Below are positions 9,543 to 17,533 of a stretch of 64,000 nt of DNA, piece by piece (position 1 is the first letter of the stretch; every line of letters begins with the position of its first letter). The position numbers were made by a program, and so were the translations under genes. Source of the DNA: Barnesiella sp. (lineage in GTDB: Bacteria > Bacteroidota > Bacteroidia > Bacteroidales > Muribaculaceae); assembly GCA_014800945.1 (NCBI GenBank), contig JAAVFD010000034.1:62001-126000 (forward strand), in the 5' to 3' direction. The notes under the pieces are model-generated. The model was not told the origin of the DNA. It did no database searches and worked only from the letters and a program-made list of their open reading frames with translations.

Positions 9543-9550
9543 CAAATATA
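9543..9550 (-). promoter_or_regulatory. Candidate -7 box for the secreted-protein gene
   Basis: The minus strand reads TATATTTG here, a full match to TAnnTTTG, about 100 bp upstream of the start at 9445. The presumed leader contains a small hairpin at 9491-9511 (CCTGTTT / AAACAGG). No clear -33 element is seen. Confidence 0.45.
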
Positions 9551-9674
9551 TCATTCTTTAATAGGATTGAGTCATAATTGTAACTGATATGTAACATGGT
9601 AGGTGATGTTTATTGTGTTAAATTAATGATTAACAGTGTTAAATATTCCGTTTTAACGAAATTGGGCTCATCTT

Positions 9675-9707
9675 TTTGACTGTCAGAGTTGTTTATAAAT
9701 ATATTTT
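9675..9707 (+). promoter_or_regulatory. Candidate gadB promoter
   Basis: TTTG at 9675-9678 is followed after 21 bp by TATATTTT at 9700-9707, one mismatch from the -7 consensus. The predicted start would give a leader of about 60 nt before gadB. The 326-bp divergent region 9446-9771 holds this, the minus-strand -7 box and nothing else recognised. Confidence 0.45.
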
Positions 9708-9771
9708 TCAGGTGCGAGTTTCAATCCTGTAAATTCAGTTAACTTATCAATTCACTCTAAAACAAACTATT

Positions 9772-11211
9772 ATGTTAGACCAGAAATTTGATCCCAACTT
9801 CCGTAAGGGTGACGCAAAAACTGATGTTTTCGGTTCAGATGCAATGTTGCAGCCCGCACCTGTAGAAAAGATTCCACAGGGTTCAACAACCCCTGAAATC
9901 GCTTATCAGATGGTGAAAGACGAGACTTTTGCGCAGACTCAGCCGCGACTCAATCTCGCAACATTTGTAACCACTTACATGGATGAGTATGCTACCCGAC
10001 TGATGAACGAGGCTATCGATATCAACTATATCGATGAAACCGAGTATCCGCGCATTGCCGTGATGTGTCAGAAGTGTATCAATATCGTAGCAAACCTGTG
10101 GAATACCCCGGAAACAGCCAAATGGAAAGCGGGTGCTCTTGCTATCGGCTCATCTGAAGCATGTATGCTTGGCGGACTCGCTGCCCTCAAGAGATGGAAA
10201 GCACGCCGTAAAGCAGCCGGTAAGCCATACGATAAGCCTAATCTGGTAATGTCAACCGCCTATCAGGTTGTATGGGAGAAGTTCTGTAATTTCTGGGATA
10301 TCGAGATGCGTCTTGTGCCTCTGAGTGTTGAGCATCCTACACTTGATGTTGACGCAGCAATCAAAATGTGTGACGAAAACACAATCTGTGTAGTTCCTAT
10401 TCAAGGTGTTACATGGACCGGTCTTAATGATGACGTTGAGGCTCTCGATGCAGCCCTTGATAAATATAATGCTGAAACAGGCAACGAGGTGTGCATTCAC
10501 ATCGATGCCGCTTCAGGAGGTTTTATTCTGCCGTTCCTCGATCCGGACAAAAAGTGGGATTTCCGCTTGAAATGGGTGCTGAGTATCAGCACATCAGGCC
10601 ACAAGTTCGGTCTCGTTTATCCGGGGCTCGGCTGGGTGGTATGGAAAGACAAGAAGTATCTGCCGGACGATATGTCATTTACTGTGAATTATCTCGGTGC
10701 CGAGGTAACTCAGGTGGGTTTGAATTACTCGCGTCCCGCAGCGCAGATTCTCGGTCAGTACTATCAGTTTATCCGTCTCGGATTCGAGGGCTACAAGAAT
10801 GTGCAGTACAATTCGCTCCAGGTTGCCGAATATCTGAAATCAAAGGTGAGCGCAATGACTCCGTTCATGCCTTATGCTGACTGCAAGCTGCCTAACCCGA
10901 TTTTTGTGTGGCGCATGAAGCCTGAATACCAGGCATCAGCAAAATGGACTCTGTATGACCTTCAGGATAAACTCGCTCAGAAGGGCTGGATGATACCCGC
11001 TTATACCATGCCGGCTAATATCGAAACAATGATTGTGATGCGCGCTTTGTGCAAGCAGGGCTTCAGCCGCGATATGGCAGATCAGCTCATAGCCGATATC
11101 GAATTTGCGGTTGCCGAGCTTGAAAAGCTGGAATATCCTACTCCCACACGTATTTCTCTGGAAAAGAATATTCCGCTGAAGGCTCAGGTTTTCAACCACA
11201 CAGGTAAGTAA
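9772..11211 (+). CDS. gadB: Glutamate decarboxylase
   Basis: PLP-dependent enzyme that converts L-glutamate to GABA and CO2, consuming a cytoplasmic proton. 479 residues, near the 466 of the E. coli enzyme. The PLP lysine is Lys278 in STSGHKFG, and HIDAASGGF upstream supplies the PLP-contacting Asp/Ala positions. The N-terminal stretch TPRxxLATF-like (QTQPRLNLATFVTTYM) is the substrate-loop region of the bacterial GadA/B clade. It is followed by glsA and gadC, which gives a complete route: glutaminase makes glutamate, GadB decarboxylates it, GadC exports GABA. An intrinsic terminator separates it from glsA, so gadB can be expressed at a different level from the other two. Confidence 0.97.
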   Translation: MLDQKFDPNFRKGDAKTDVFGSDAMLQPAPVEKIPQGSTTPEIAYQMVKDETFAQTQPRLNLATFVTTYMDEYATRLMNEAIDINYIDETEYPRIAVMCQKCINIVANLWNTPETAKWKAGALAIGSSEACMLGGLAALKRWKARRKAAGKPYDKPNLVMSTAYQVVWEKFCNFWDIEMRLVPLSVEHPTLDVDAAIKMCDENTICVVPIQGVTWTGLNDDVEALDAALDKYNAETGNEVCIHIDAASGGFILPFLDPDKKWDFRLKWVLSISTSGHKFGLVYPGLGWVVWKDKKYLPDDMSFTVNYLGAEVTQVGLNYSRPAAQILGQYYQFIRLGFEGYKNVQYNSLQVAEYLKSKVSAMTPFMPYADCKLPNPIFVWRMKPEYQASAKWTLYDLQDKLAQKGWMIPAYTMPANIETMIVMRALCKQGFSRDMADQLIADIEFAVAELEKLEYPTPTRISLEKNIPLKAQVFNHTGK

Positions 11212-11229
11212 TAATTGATTATAATTGAT

Positions 11230-11277
11230 ATCCCGGCAGGTAACTGTCAATCGATAGTTTTCTGTCGGGATTTTTTT
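11230..11277 (+). terminator. Intrinsic terminator between gadB and glsA
   Basis: ATCCCGGCAG (11230-11239) pairs with CTGTCGGGAT (11262-11271) with one G-U pair; an inner AACT/AGTT stem extends it. A run of seven T (11271-11277) follows at once. Confidence 0.8.
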
Positions 11278-11284
11278 ATTTTTG
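11277..11284 (+). promoter_or_regulatory. Candidate -7 box for glsA, giving a near-leaderless mRNA
   Basis: TATTTTTG matches TAnnTTTG and ends 4 bp before the glsA ATG at 11289. A start site a few bases downstream would leave little or no 5' leader. It overlaps the T-run of the preceding terminator. Confidence 0.4.
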
Positions 11285-11288
11285 CAAA

Positions 11289-12254
11289 ATGATTGTCAAC
11301 ATAACCAAAAGTCAGATTAAGGAGGCCGCTCAGCAGGCTTACGATTTTGCGAGTAAGGTAACAGGTGGAGAGAATGCGCATTACATTCCGTATCTTGCCA
11401 ATATTGATTCCAATCTGTTCGGACTCAGCGTTATGCTGCCTGACGGCTATAGCGTGAATCTCGGTGACACAACCTATCAGTTCGGAATAGAGTCGGTTAG
11501 CAAGGTGCCCACCGCCATCCTTGCGATGAAACAGCACTCTCCGGAGGCGGTGATGGAAAAAATCGGTGCTGATGCAACCGGATTGCCGTTCAATTCAATT
11601 TTCGCGATTTTGCTTGAAAATCACTCACCATCCACTCCGCTTGTAAATGCCGGAGCTATTTCTGCCTGCTCGATGATAACTCCAAAGGGGGATTCGGATG
11701 CAAAATGGAAGGCTATAACCGATAATATCACCGATTTGTGCGGTAGCGCACCGGTGCTTATCGACGAGCTATACAAGAGCGAGAGCGCCACAAATTTCAA
11801 TAACAGGGCTATTTCGTGGCTGCTGAAGAATTATGACCGGATATATGACGAGCCGGATATGAGTCTTGACCTATATACCCGTCAGTGCTCACTCGGCATT
11901 ACCACCGAACAGCTTGCTGTAATGGCAGCTACCATAGCTTCTCATGGTGTGAATCCGGTAACCGGAAAGCGGGTGTTTGACACAGCTATTTCACCCAAAA
12001 TCACCACTTTGATAGCTACAGTAGGTTTTTATCAAAGCACGGGTAACTGGTTATATACCAGTGGTATTCCTGCAAAGAGCGGTGTGGGTGGCGGAGTTCT
12101 CGGAGTGCTTCCGGGACTGTTCGGCATCGCGGCTTTCGCTCCACCGCTTGATGAGGCGGGCAACTCGGTCAAGGCGCAGGCAGCTGTGAAGAAATTCATG
12201 CAGATTCTGGGGCTGGGTCTGATGAATGGCGACCATGTTACCATAACCGACTGA
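11289..12254 (+). CDS. glsA: Glutaminase A
   Basis: Hydrolyses L-glutamine to L-glutamate and ammonia. It belongs to the serine-dependent beta-lactamase-fold glutaminase family: the S-x-x-K motif is Ser69-Lys72 in ESVSKVP, and PLVNAGAISAC and the late glycine-rich SGVGGGVLGVLPG are family signatures. 321 residues, normal length. In acid-resistant gut bacteria glutaminase contributes both by releasing ammonia and by supplying glutamate to GadB. It sits between gadB and gadC on the same strand, 59 bp before gadC, so co-transcription with gadC is likely. Confidence 0.96.
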   Translation: MIVNITKSQIKEAAQQAYDFASKVTGGENAHYIPYLANIDSNLFGLSVMLPDGYSVNLGDTTYQFGIESVSKVPTAILAMKQHSPEAVMEKIGADATGLPFNSIFAILLENHSPSTPLVNAGAISACSMITPKGDSDAKWKAITDNITDLCGSAPVLIDELYKSESATNFNNRAISWLLKNYDRIYDEPDMSLDLYTRQCSLGITTEQLAVMAATIASHGVNPVTGKRVFDTAISPKITTLIATVGFYQSTGNWLYTSGIPAKSGVGGGVLGVLPGLFGIAAFAPPLDEAGNSVKAQAAVKKFMQILGLGLMNGDHVTITD

Positions 12255-12313
12255 ACCAGTACGGTATAGTCTATACAATTATCTATCAGTTCAACTAATA
12301 AAAATTTACAACA

Positions 12314-13858
12314 ATGGCAACCTCTACATCAGGTACAGGCGGCACTGTAAAGAAAGCCGCCAAGCTGGGTGTTTTTACCCTGATGATAATGAACATCGTT
12401 GCCGTGGTATCGCTTCGAGGGCTTCCGGCAGAGGCGGAGTACGGGATGAGTTCGGCGTTTTATTACCTTTTTGCGGCTCTGGTGTTTCTTATTCCGGTGT
12501 CGCTTGTAGCTGCGGAGCTCGCGGCGATGTTTCCCTACCAGCAGGGCGGAATGTTCCGCTGGATAGGAGAGGCATTCGGCACCAAAGCGGGTTTCCTGGG
12601 CATTTTCCTTCAGTGGGTCGAGAGCACGATATGGTTTCCAACCGTGCTGACTTTCGGTGCGGTGAGTCTCGCTTTTGTGGGTATGGATCATGTGTTTGAT
12701 TCTCACCTTGCGGCAAACCGCTATTACACTATTGCGGTGGTTCTTGCAATCTACTGGCTCGCGACTTTCATTTCTCTCAAAGGTCTCGGCTGGGTAGGTA
12801 AGGTGTCGAAAATCGGCGGTATGGTCGGTACAATAATTCCTGCGGGTGTGCTGGTGATTTTCGGCGTGATTTACCTGTGTATGGGTGGTAAGTCCTGCAT
12901 GGATTTCCACGGCAGCTTCTTTCCGGATCTGACAAATTTTGACAATGTTGTTCTGGCGGCATCCATTTTCCTGTTTTATGCGGGAATGGAGATGAGCGGT
13001 GTGCATGTCCGTGAAATTTCGCGTCCGGCGGTGAATTATCCGAAGGCTGTGTTTGGCGGCGCACTCGCCACGGTTCTGATTTTTGTGCTCGGCACGTACG
13101 CTTTGGGTGTAATTATCCCGAAGAACGACATCAACCTTGTGCAGAGTCTGCTCGTTGGTTTTGATAACTATTGCAAAGTGTTTCATATCGAATGGCTTAC
13201 TCCCGTAATCGCTATAGCGCTTGCTTTCGGAGTTCTTGCCGGAGTGCTCACCTGGGTGGCGGGTCCTTCAAAGGGTGTGTTTGCCGTTGGTAAGGCGGGC
13301 TATCTTCCACCTTTCTTCCAGAAGACCAATAAGAACGGTGTACAGAAAAATATCCTGCTCATTCAGGGTGGTGCGGTGACTCTTCTGTCACTACTCTTTG
13401 TGGTGATGCCAACCGTGCAGAGTTTCTATCAGATACTGTCGCAATTGACTGTGCTGCTTTATCTTATCGCTTATCTGCTGATGTTTGCCGCCGCTCTTTA
13501 TCTGCGCTATTCCATGAAAAATGCTAAGCGTCCGTTCAGAATTGGCAGCAAGGGCAATTGGCTGATGTGGATTGTGGGCGGTATTGGATTCGCCGGTTCA
13601 CTCCTTGCATTCGTTCTCAGCTTCTTCCCTCCGAGCCAGATAAATGTAGGCGGTAATACGATATGGTTCTCGGTACTGTTTGGCGGTGTGGCTCTGTTTG
13701 TGATACTTCCTTTTATCATTTACGCTTGCCGCAAGCCGTCATGGGTTAATCCTTCAAGCAATTTCGTGCCTTTCCACTGGCAGAAGGATGCCGAGAGTCA
13801 GAAGCTTCTCGCTGAAGCTCAGGCGGGGTACGAGTCTCAGCAAAAAGCTGAAGAGTAA
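12314..13858 (+). CDS. gadC: Glutamate:GABA antiporter (APC superfamily)
   Basis: Integral inner-membrane antiporter of the amino acid-polyamine-organocation superfamily, 514 residues with about 12 hydrophobic segments. The first helix carries the unwound-helix sequence MNIVAVVSLRGLPAEAEYG, typical of the GadC branch. The cytoplasmic C-terminal tail (WVNPSSNF ... ESQQKAEE) resembles the pH-dependent plug of GadC, but is short. Neighbours gadB and glsA support glutamate/GABA exchange rather than another substrate. The last 15 bp, including the stop codon, are repeated directly 5 bp downstream (13864-13878), the trace of a small tandem duplication. Confidence 0.93.
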   Translation: MATSTSGTGGTVKKAAKLGVFTLMIMNIVAVVSLRGLPAEAEYGMSSAFYYLFAALVFLIPVSLVAAELAAMFPYQQGGMFRWIGEAFGTKAGFLGIFLQWVESTIWFPTVLTFGAVSLAFVGMDHVFDSHLAANRYYTIAVVLAIYWLATFISLKGLGWVGKVSKIGGMVGTIIPAGVLVIFGVIYLCMGGKSCMDFHGSFFPDLTNFDNVVLAASIFLFYAGMEMSGVHVREISRPAVNYPKAVFGGALATVLIFVLGTYALGVIIPKNDINLVQSLLVGFDNYCKVFHIEWLTPVIAIALAFGVLAGVLTWVAGPSKGVFAVGKAGYLPPFFQKTNKNGVQKNILLIQGGAVTLLSLLFVVMPTVQSFYQILSQLTVLLYLIAYLLMFAAALYLRYSMKNAKRPFRIGSKGNWLMWIVGGIGFAGSLLAFVLSFFPPSQINVGGNTIWFSVLFGGVALFVILPFIIYACRKPSWVNPSSNFVPFHWQKDAESQKLLAEAQAGYESQQKAEE

Positions 13859-13901
13859 GACCCAAAGCTGAAGAGTAACAGTATTTACGATATTATAAAT
13901 A

Positions 13902-13932
13902 AGTGCGGAGCAATTGTGCCCCGCACTTTTTC
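13902..13932. terminator. Bidirectional terminator between gadC and a convergent gene
   Basis: AGTGCGGAGCA (13902-13912) pairs with TGCCCCGCACT (13917-13927); the single odd pair is A-C on the plus strand and G-U on the minus strand. TTTT follows on the plus strand and a T-rich run on the minus strand. Confidence 0.75.
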
Positions 13933-14701
13933 ATTTGTCTTTGTCTTTCTTTTTCTTATTTTTCTTCTCTTTTTTCAGATCGGAGTCCTCATCCGGATCG
14001 GCTATCGGAGGATTTGTTTCAAGAAATTCCTCATAGCGGAGAAGTATTGTAGAGGGGTTGTCGTTAAGTTCTTTTCTGTGAGCTTTAGAGTCCTTGCCCT
14101 TGTGATAGTATTCCTCAAGATATTTTTTGAAATCGGGATTCTGCTTTTTCAAATAGAAAAGCAATTGAGCAAGAGTAGTTTGTCCGTTCAATATTATACC
14201 GTAAGCTGCTTTTGCTCCTTTGAACTTAACACCTACAACAGGTACAAGAACTCTTGTACCTACAGCATTGGTTTGCCAAATGTCCCATCGGAGAATCGAG
14301 CCGGACTCTCTTTTGTCGCATTCCCACGCGAATCCTCTCACACAGTAGTTGGGCTTGAATGGTAGCGGTGAATTGATTCTTTCAGAAACCATTACAGCTC
14401 CGTCGGGGTAACCTTCCGTCGGTTCAAGAAACTGATAGTACTTTACCTCGGATGAATTATAACGTTTGGTCTCACCGCCTTTAGGCTCCTCTCCGAGGTT
14501 AATGTACTGAAGGAGACCTCCGCCGGTCTTGGAAAAGATATTCTTCAACACGGTTTTAGCGTCGTTGCGCAAGTATCCGGAAATTGTGTCTCCTGAAAGG
14601 AGCACAACCCTTACATGATGTTCTTCGGGGTCATCTTTGGCGGTTACAGTGAATGCGGCAGTAAAGCAGAGCACTGAAAGCAGAAGTTTTTTGAGTCGCA
14701 T
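13931..14701 (-). CDS. Secreted protein of unknown function with lysine-rich tail
   Basis: 256 residues; I do not recognise a family. The signal peptide is MRLKKLLLSVLCFTAAFTVTA. The mature part starts with VRVVLLSGDTISGYLRND, a small beta-rich segment of the kind found in surface-antigen-like Bacteroidetes proteins, and later has VGTRVLVPVVGVKFKG. The C-terminus is highly charged (EDSDLKKEKKNKKKKDKDK), unlike a sorting domain. The preceding gene on the same strand lies 7 bp away, so the two form an operon of small exported proteins. Location is probably periplasm or outer membrane. Confidence 0.75.
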   Translation of the reverse strand: MRLKKLLLSVLCFTAAFTVTAKDDPEEHHVRVVLLSGDTISGYLRNDAKTVLKNIFSKTGGGLLQYINLGEEPKGGETKRYNSSEVKYYQFLEPTEGYPDGAVMVSERINSPLPFKPNYCVRGFAWECDKRESGSILRWDIWQTNAVGTRVLVPVVGVKFKGAKAAYGIILNGQTTLAQLLFYLKKQNPDFKKYLEEYYHKGKDSKAHRKELNDNPSTILLRYEEFLETNPPIADPDEDSDLKKEKKNKKKKDKDK

Positions 14702-14708
14702 ATTGTAT

Positions 14709-15317
14709 TTATTTATTTGGTGAATAAAGGTTTAACATTCTGAGGATTTTATCTCTGCGTGAAGACGATTGCATAATCATTCTTACAAGCCCGGCATCAT
14801 CGCTGACTATCTCGGCTACCTGTTGCCTGAATTTATTGTCGGCAAACTTTTCCGGCTTACTGAAAAGATATGTAGTGTCTCCTTTTCTAACAATAATATC
14901 AAGTTTTTTACGCGCCCATATCCCTCCGTTTCCGGAAATTGTGTAGCCCTTGGGTGAAAATGCATAAACACTGATATGGTTTCCATGTTCAAGCAGCCAG
15001 CACCATCCGTAGCGGGGTATGTATTCAAACGTATGGGGTCTTTCCGGTGCTGTCGGATTCCAAAGTACTATGGAGTCAATTTGTTGCGGTTGGATTTTGT
15101 CCCTGACTTTCTGCCGGGCGGTGTAAGGATTTGTGACAATTCTGAGCGGCTTTTGTTTGACCGGTATTTCTATGCCGAGTGAGTCAGCGGTTGAGATGAC
15201 AGAACCGGTGCTAAGATAAACTATACCGTCCATAAGATTTCTCTGTGCTGTCGCCTGAAAGGCTATAGTGAGGATTACAGCAGAGAGGATGTGCTGAATA
15301 ATGCGCCTGTGTTTCAT
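14709..15317 (-). CDS. Secreted protein of unknown function
   Basis: 202 residues with a signal peptide (MKHRRIIQHILSAVILTIAFQATA, cut near AQRN). No family recognised. It begins with DGIVYLSTGSVISTADSLG and contains two separated W-rich segments (WCWLLEHGNH and GGIWARKK). A short stretch IIVRKGDTTYLF recalls the SGDTISGYL segment of the next gene, so the pair could be distantly related (weak inference). First gene of a two-gene minus-strand unit; a -7-like TATTTTTG lies at 15342-15335. Confidence 0.72.
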   Translation of the reverse strand: MKHRRIIQHILSAVILTIAFQATAQRNLMDGIVYLSTGSVISTADSLGIEIPVKQKPLRIVTNPYTARQKVRDKIQPQQIDSIVLWNPTAPERPHTFEYIPRYGWCWLLEHGNHISVYAFSPKGYTISGNGGIWARKKLDIIVRKGDTTYLFSKPEKFADNKFRQQVAEIVSDDAGLVRMIMQSSSRRDKILRMLNLYSPNK

Positions 15318-15334
15318 TCCGGATTATTTTTTCG

Positions 15335-15342
15335 CAAAAATA
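15335..15342 (-). promoter_or_regulatory. Candidate -7 box for the two-gene secreted-protein unit
   Basis: The minus strand reads TATTTTTG, a full match to TAnnTTTG, 17 bp before the start at 15317. Confidence 0.4.
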
Positions 15343-15364
15343 AAAACGGTTTGTCAGAAGTGGC

Positions 15365-15403
15365 GGGACATTTGTCCCGTCCGGTCAATAATTATATGAC
15401 CGG
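15365..15403 (-). terminator. Two hairpins after the Crp-type regulator gene
   Basis: CCGGTCA (15381-15387) pairs with TGACCGG (15397-15403), directly behind the stop codon at 15406; a second dyad GGGACA/TGTCCC occupies 15365-15378. No T-run follows the first hairpin, so the terminator call is tentative. Confidence 0.4.
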
Positions 15404-15405
15404 CT

Positions 15406-15960
15406 CTAATTATCGCGTATGCGCTGGAATTGTCGGCGAGAAATATTGAGAAATGATGCGAGCTCTTTGTGTGGAATGAGGTCGAGATCCATTCGAGTTC
15501 TGTTGCGTAACTCGTTATATCTCTCGGCTGGGGTCTTCTGATATGAATCGAGGTATCTGCGATAAGCTTCCAGTAAAAGAACTTTGCATGAGCGGTTTAT
15601 GAAGTCGGAATCGTGTTTTTCAAAATATTGCCGCGCCTCTGCGATTGAAACCTGAAGCACCTGAGTGTCACATCCGGCTATAACGGATGTTTTAGCAGGA
15701 GAGTTGAAGAGAAATGACTGTATGAAATCAGACGCTACCTCACCGGCAAAAGTGAATCCTGTGACACATTCCTCGCCCCTTGTGTTTATAGTCACATACT
15801 TGAAATAGCCTGACCGGATGATGCCTATATATTTACAAATATAGCCTTCTTCAACCATAGGAGTACCTTTGGGATAGGTTACAAGTTGCCCGTGCTCGGT
15901 GCAGCAGTTGAGCAGTGACCTTAGTTCGGAAGGTTGTATGAATGTGTTGAAACGCGTCAT
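15406..15960 (-). CDS. Crp/Fnr family transcriptional regulator
   Basis: Predicted regulator of 184 residues with an N-terminal cyclic-nucleotide-binding-type barrel (about 20-115; GYICKYIGIIRSGYFKYV is its core) and a C-terminal helix-turn-helix (HKELASFLNISRRQFQRIR). This short form without a glycine-rich cAMP pocket is common in Bacteroidetes, where the effector is generally unknown. The start chosen is MTRFNTF at 15960; an in-frame start 45 bp upstream would lie inside the terminator of the preceding gene. It is monocistronic between two hairpin terminators. Confidence 0.88.
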   Translation of the reverse strand: MTRFNTFIQPSELRSLLNCCTEHGQLVTYPKGTPMVEEGYICKYIGIIRSGYFKYVTINTRGEECVTGFTFAGEVASDFIQSFLFNSPAKTSVIAGCDTQVLQVSIAEARQYFEKHDSDFINRSCKVLLLEAYRRYLDSYQKTPAERYNELRNRTRMDLDLIPHKELASFLNISRRQFQRIRDN

Positions 15961-15975
15961 GTTCGGGATTATAGG

Positions 15976-16010
15976 AAAAAAGTGCGAGACATTGGAGCCT
16001 CGCACTTTTT
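15976..16010 (-). terminator. Terminator after the GH57 gene
   Basis: AAAAAGTGCGAG (15976-15987/8) pairs perfectly with CTCGCACTTTTT (15999-16010) around a 10-nt loop, giving T-runs on both strands. It lies between the GH57 stop (16029) and the Crp-type start (15960). Confidence 0.85.
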
Positions 16011-16028
16011 GCGTTATTTGTCAGTTGG

Positions 16029-17477
16029 TTATTTCGCAGCTTTTTTTGCAGCGGGTTTCTTAGCGGCAGCCTTTTTTGCAGGTGCAGCTTTTTTTGCGGG
16101 TGCTTTCTTAGCCGGAGCCTTTGCGGCAGGCTTAGCGGGTTCCTCTGCTTTTTCACGAAGAGCGTGCTCCTCATTGTAGTGCTCAAGGTTTTTGCGCATT
16201 GAGTTAACCTCTTTGTTGAGTGTCTCAATCTCGGTTGCCTGATTGCGGATAGTGGTGAGTAGTGAGTTAAGCTCTTCATTTTCAATAGATAGTGGATACT
16301 GCTCTTCAACACGCACAATGAAGTCGGCGAGTACATTCATATAGTTTGTAAACGCCTGGAATGGTGTTTCGTATGGGCTGAAGTGAGAGTGAACCGCTCC
16401 ATCGTTCATGTGCTTTGTAGCCATGTAGAAGAAGTGATCGGAGCCCTGAAGGTAGTACCAGTCCTGCTTAAGGCGGCGGTCGTCACATAGTCTAACACGC
16501 TCTGCGACAGAGTATAGCTTGTTGAAAGCCTCGTTCTGGAGCTTATTTCCGAGCCAGGCAGAGGTGTCTCTTGCTTCATCCGCCCATGAAATGGGGTGCA
16601 TGATAGAGAGTTCGCCAACGGGTTTGAGCTTGCTAACGGCTTCGCTTGGTGTCCAGAAATCGATTCCGCGCTCTTTGGCGAATCTGGGTAGAGCTTCAAG
16701 GAACTGGAATATACCTGTGTCGCGGTTCTGTAGCTCGCCGAAGGTTTCGAGATTCATGAATAGGTTTACAATCTGCTCATCTGCGGGGGTGTTTGCAATC
16801 CAGTCAATGTATTTGTCGGCAGTGAGAGGATATGCATCCCATTCGGGGTTGCTGAAACGGAAAGAGATGTCATCGCTCAATTTGGAGTTTTTGAGAAGCA
16901 TCTTTAGTTTTGGCGCACTTGTAGCTGAGTAAACATAGTTTGGTGATTTCCATCCAAGAATATGCTTAGCACCTTCTGTAATTACGCCTTTGTAGCCCAT
17001 CTCAAGAATCTGTGGTGCAAGATCATCGCAGTAAATAAGCTCTGTGTTTCTGAACACCTTCGGGCGTACTCCGAAGAGTTCGAAAATCTTATCATCGTGA
17101 GCTTTAACCTGTGCTGCAAATTCTTCAGGGTCGGCAAGAGAAGAGAGGGAATGAGCATATGTTTCAGCAAGAAACTCCACCTTACCGGTGTCAGCGAGTT
17201 TTTTGAGCAAATCAACGAATTCGGGCACATACTGCTCGCATTGCTCAAGGGCAGTTCCTGTGATTGAAAGCGCACAGCGGAATGCTCCTTTGCTATCTTC
17301 AATCATTCTGAGCAGGCTCTCAGCAGCGGGAATGTAACTGTGGTGTGCAATTCTGGTGAGGATATCGTCGTTGGCAAAGTCATCGTAGTAGTAATGGTCG
17401 TTGCCGATATCGAAGAAGCGGTATCTTTTGAGCCTGAATGGCTGATGAATCTGAAAATAAAAACAAATTGCTTTCAT
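16029..17477 (-). CDS. Glycoside hydrolase family 57 protein with Lys/Ala/Pro-rich tail
   Basis: 482 residues, N-terminal (beta/alpha)7 barrel of the GH57 family, which includes alpha-amylases and 4-alpha-glucanotransferases acting on glucans. The start FYFQIHQPFRLKRYRF is the first family motif. The usual nucleophile position is Glu146 in FRNTELIY. The motif that normally supplies the acid/base aspartate (D-x-E-x-F-G) reads NLETFG, so Asn242 replaces Asp: activity may be altered or lost (inference from family motifs). The last ~39 residues are almost only Lys, Ala and Pro in PAKKA-type repeats, like histone H1 or AlgP tails. It is third in a glycogen-related run after debranching enzyme and glycosyltransferase. 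Confidence 0.9.
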   Translation of the reverse strand: MKAICFYFQIHQPFRLKRYRFFDIGNDHYYYDDFANDDILTRIAHHSYIPAAESLLRMIEDSKGAFRCALSITGTALEQCEQYVPEFVDLLKKLADTGKVEFLAETYAHSLSSLADPEEFAAQVKAHDDKIFELFGVRPKVFRNTELIYCDDLAPQILEMGYKGVITEGAKHILGWKSPNYVYSATSAPKLKMLLKNSKLSDDISFRFSNPEWDAYPLTADKYIDWIANTPADEQIVNLFMNLETFGELQNRDTGIFQFLEALPRFAKERGIDFWTPSEAVSKLKPVGELSIMHPISWADEARDTSAWLGNKLQNEAFNKLYSVAERVRLCDDRRLKQDWYYLQGSDHFFYMATKHMNDGAVHSHFSPYETPFQAFTNYMNVLADFIVRVEEQYPLSIENEELNSLLTTIRNQATEIETLNKEVNSMRKNLEHYNEEHALREKAEEPAKPAAKAPAKKAPAKKAAPAKKAAAKKPAAKKAAK

Positions 17478-17533
17478 GATGTCAATCGTATTTGATTTGA
17501 ATTTTTGACTTCTAAATTTTTAAGGTTAGTGAT

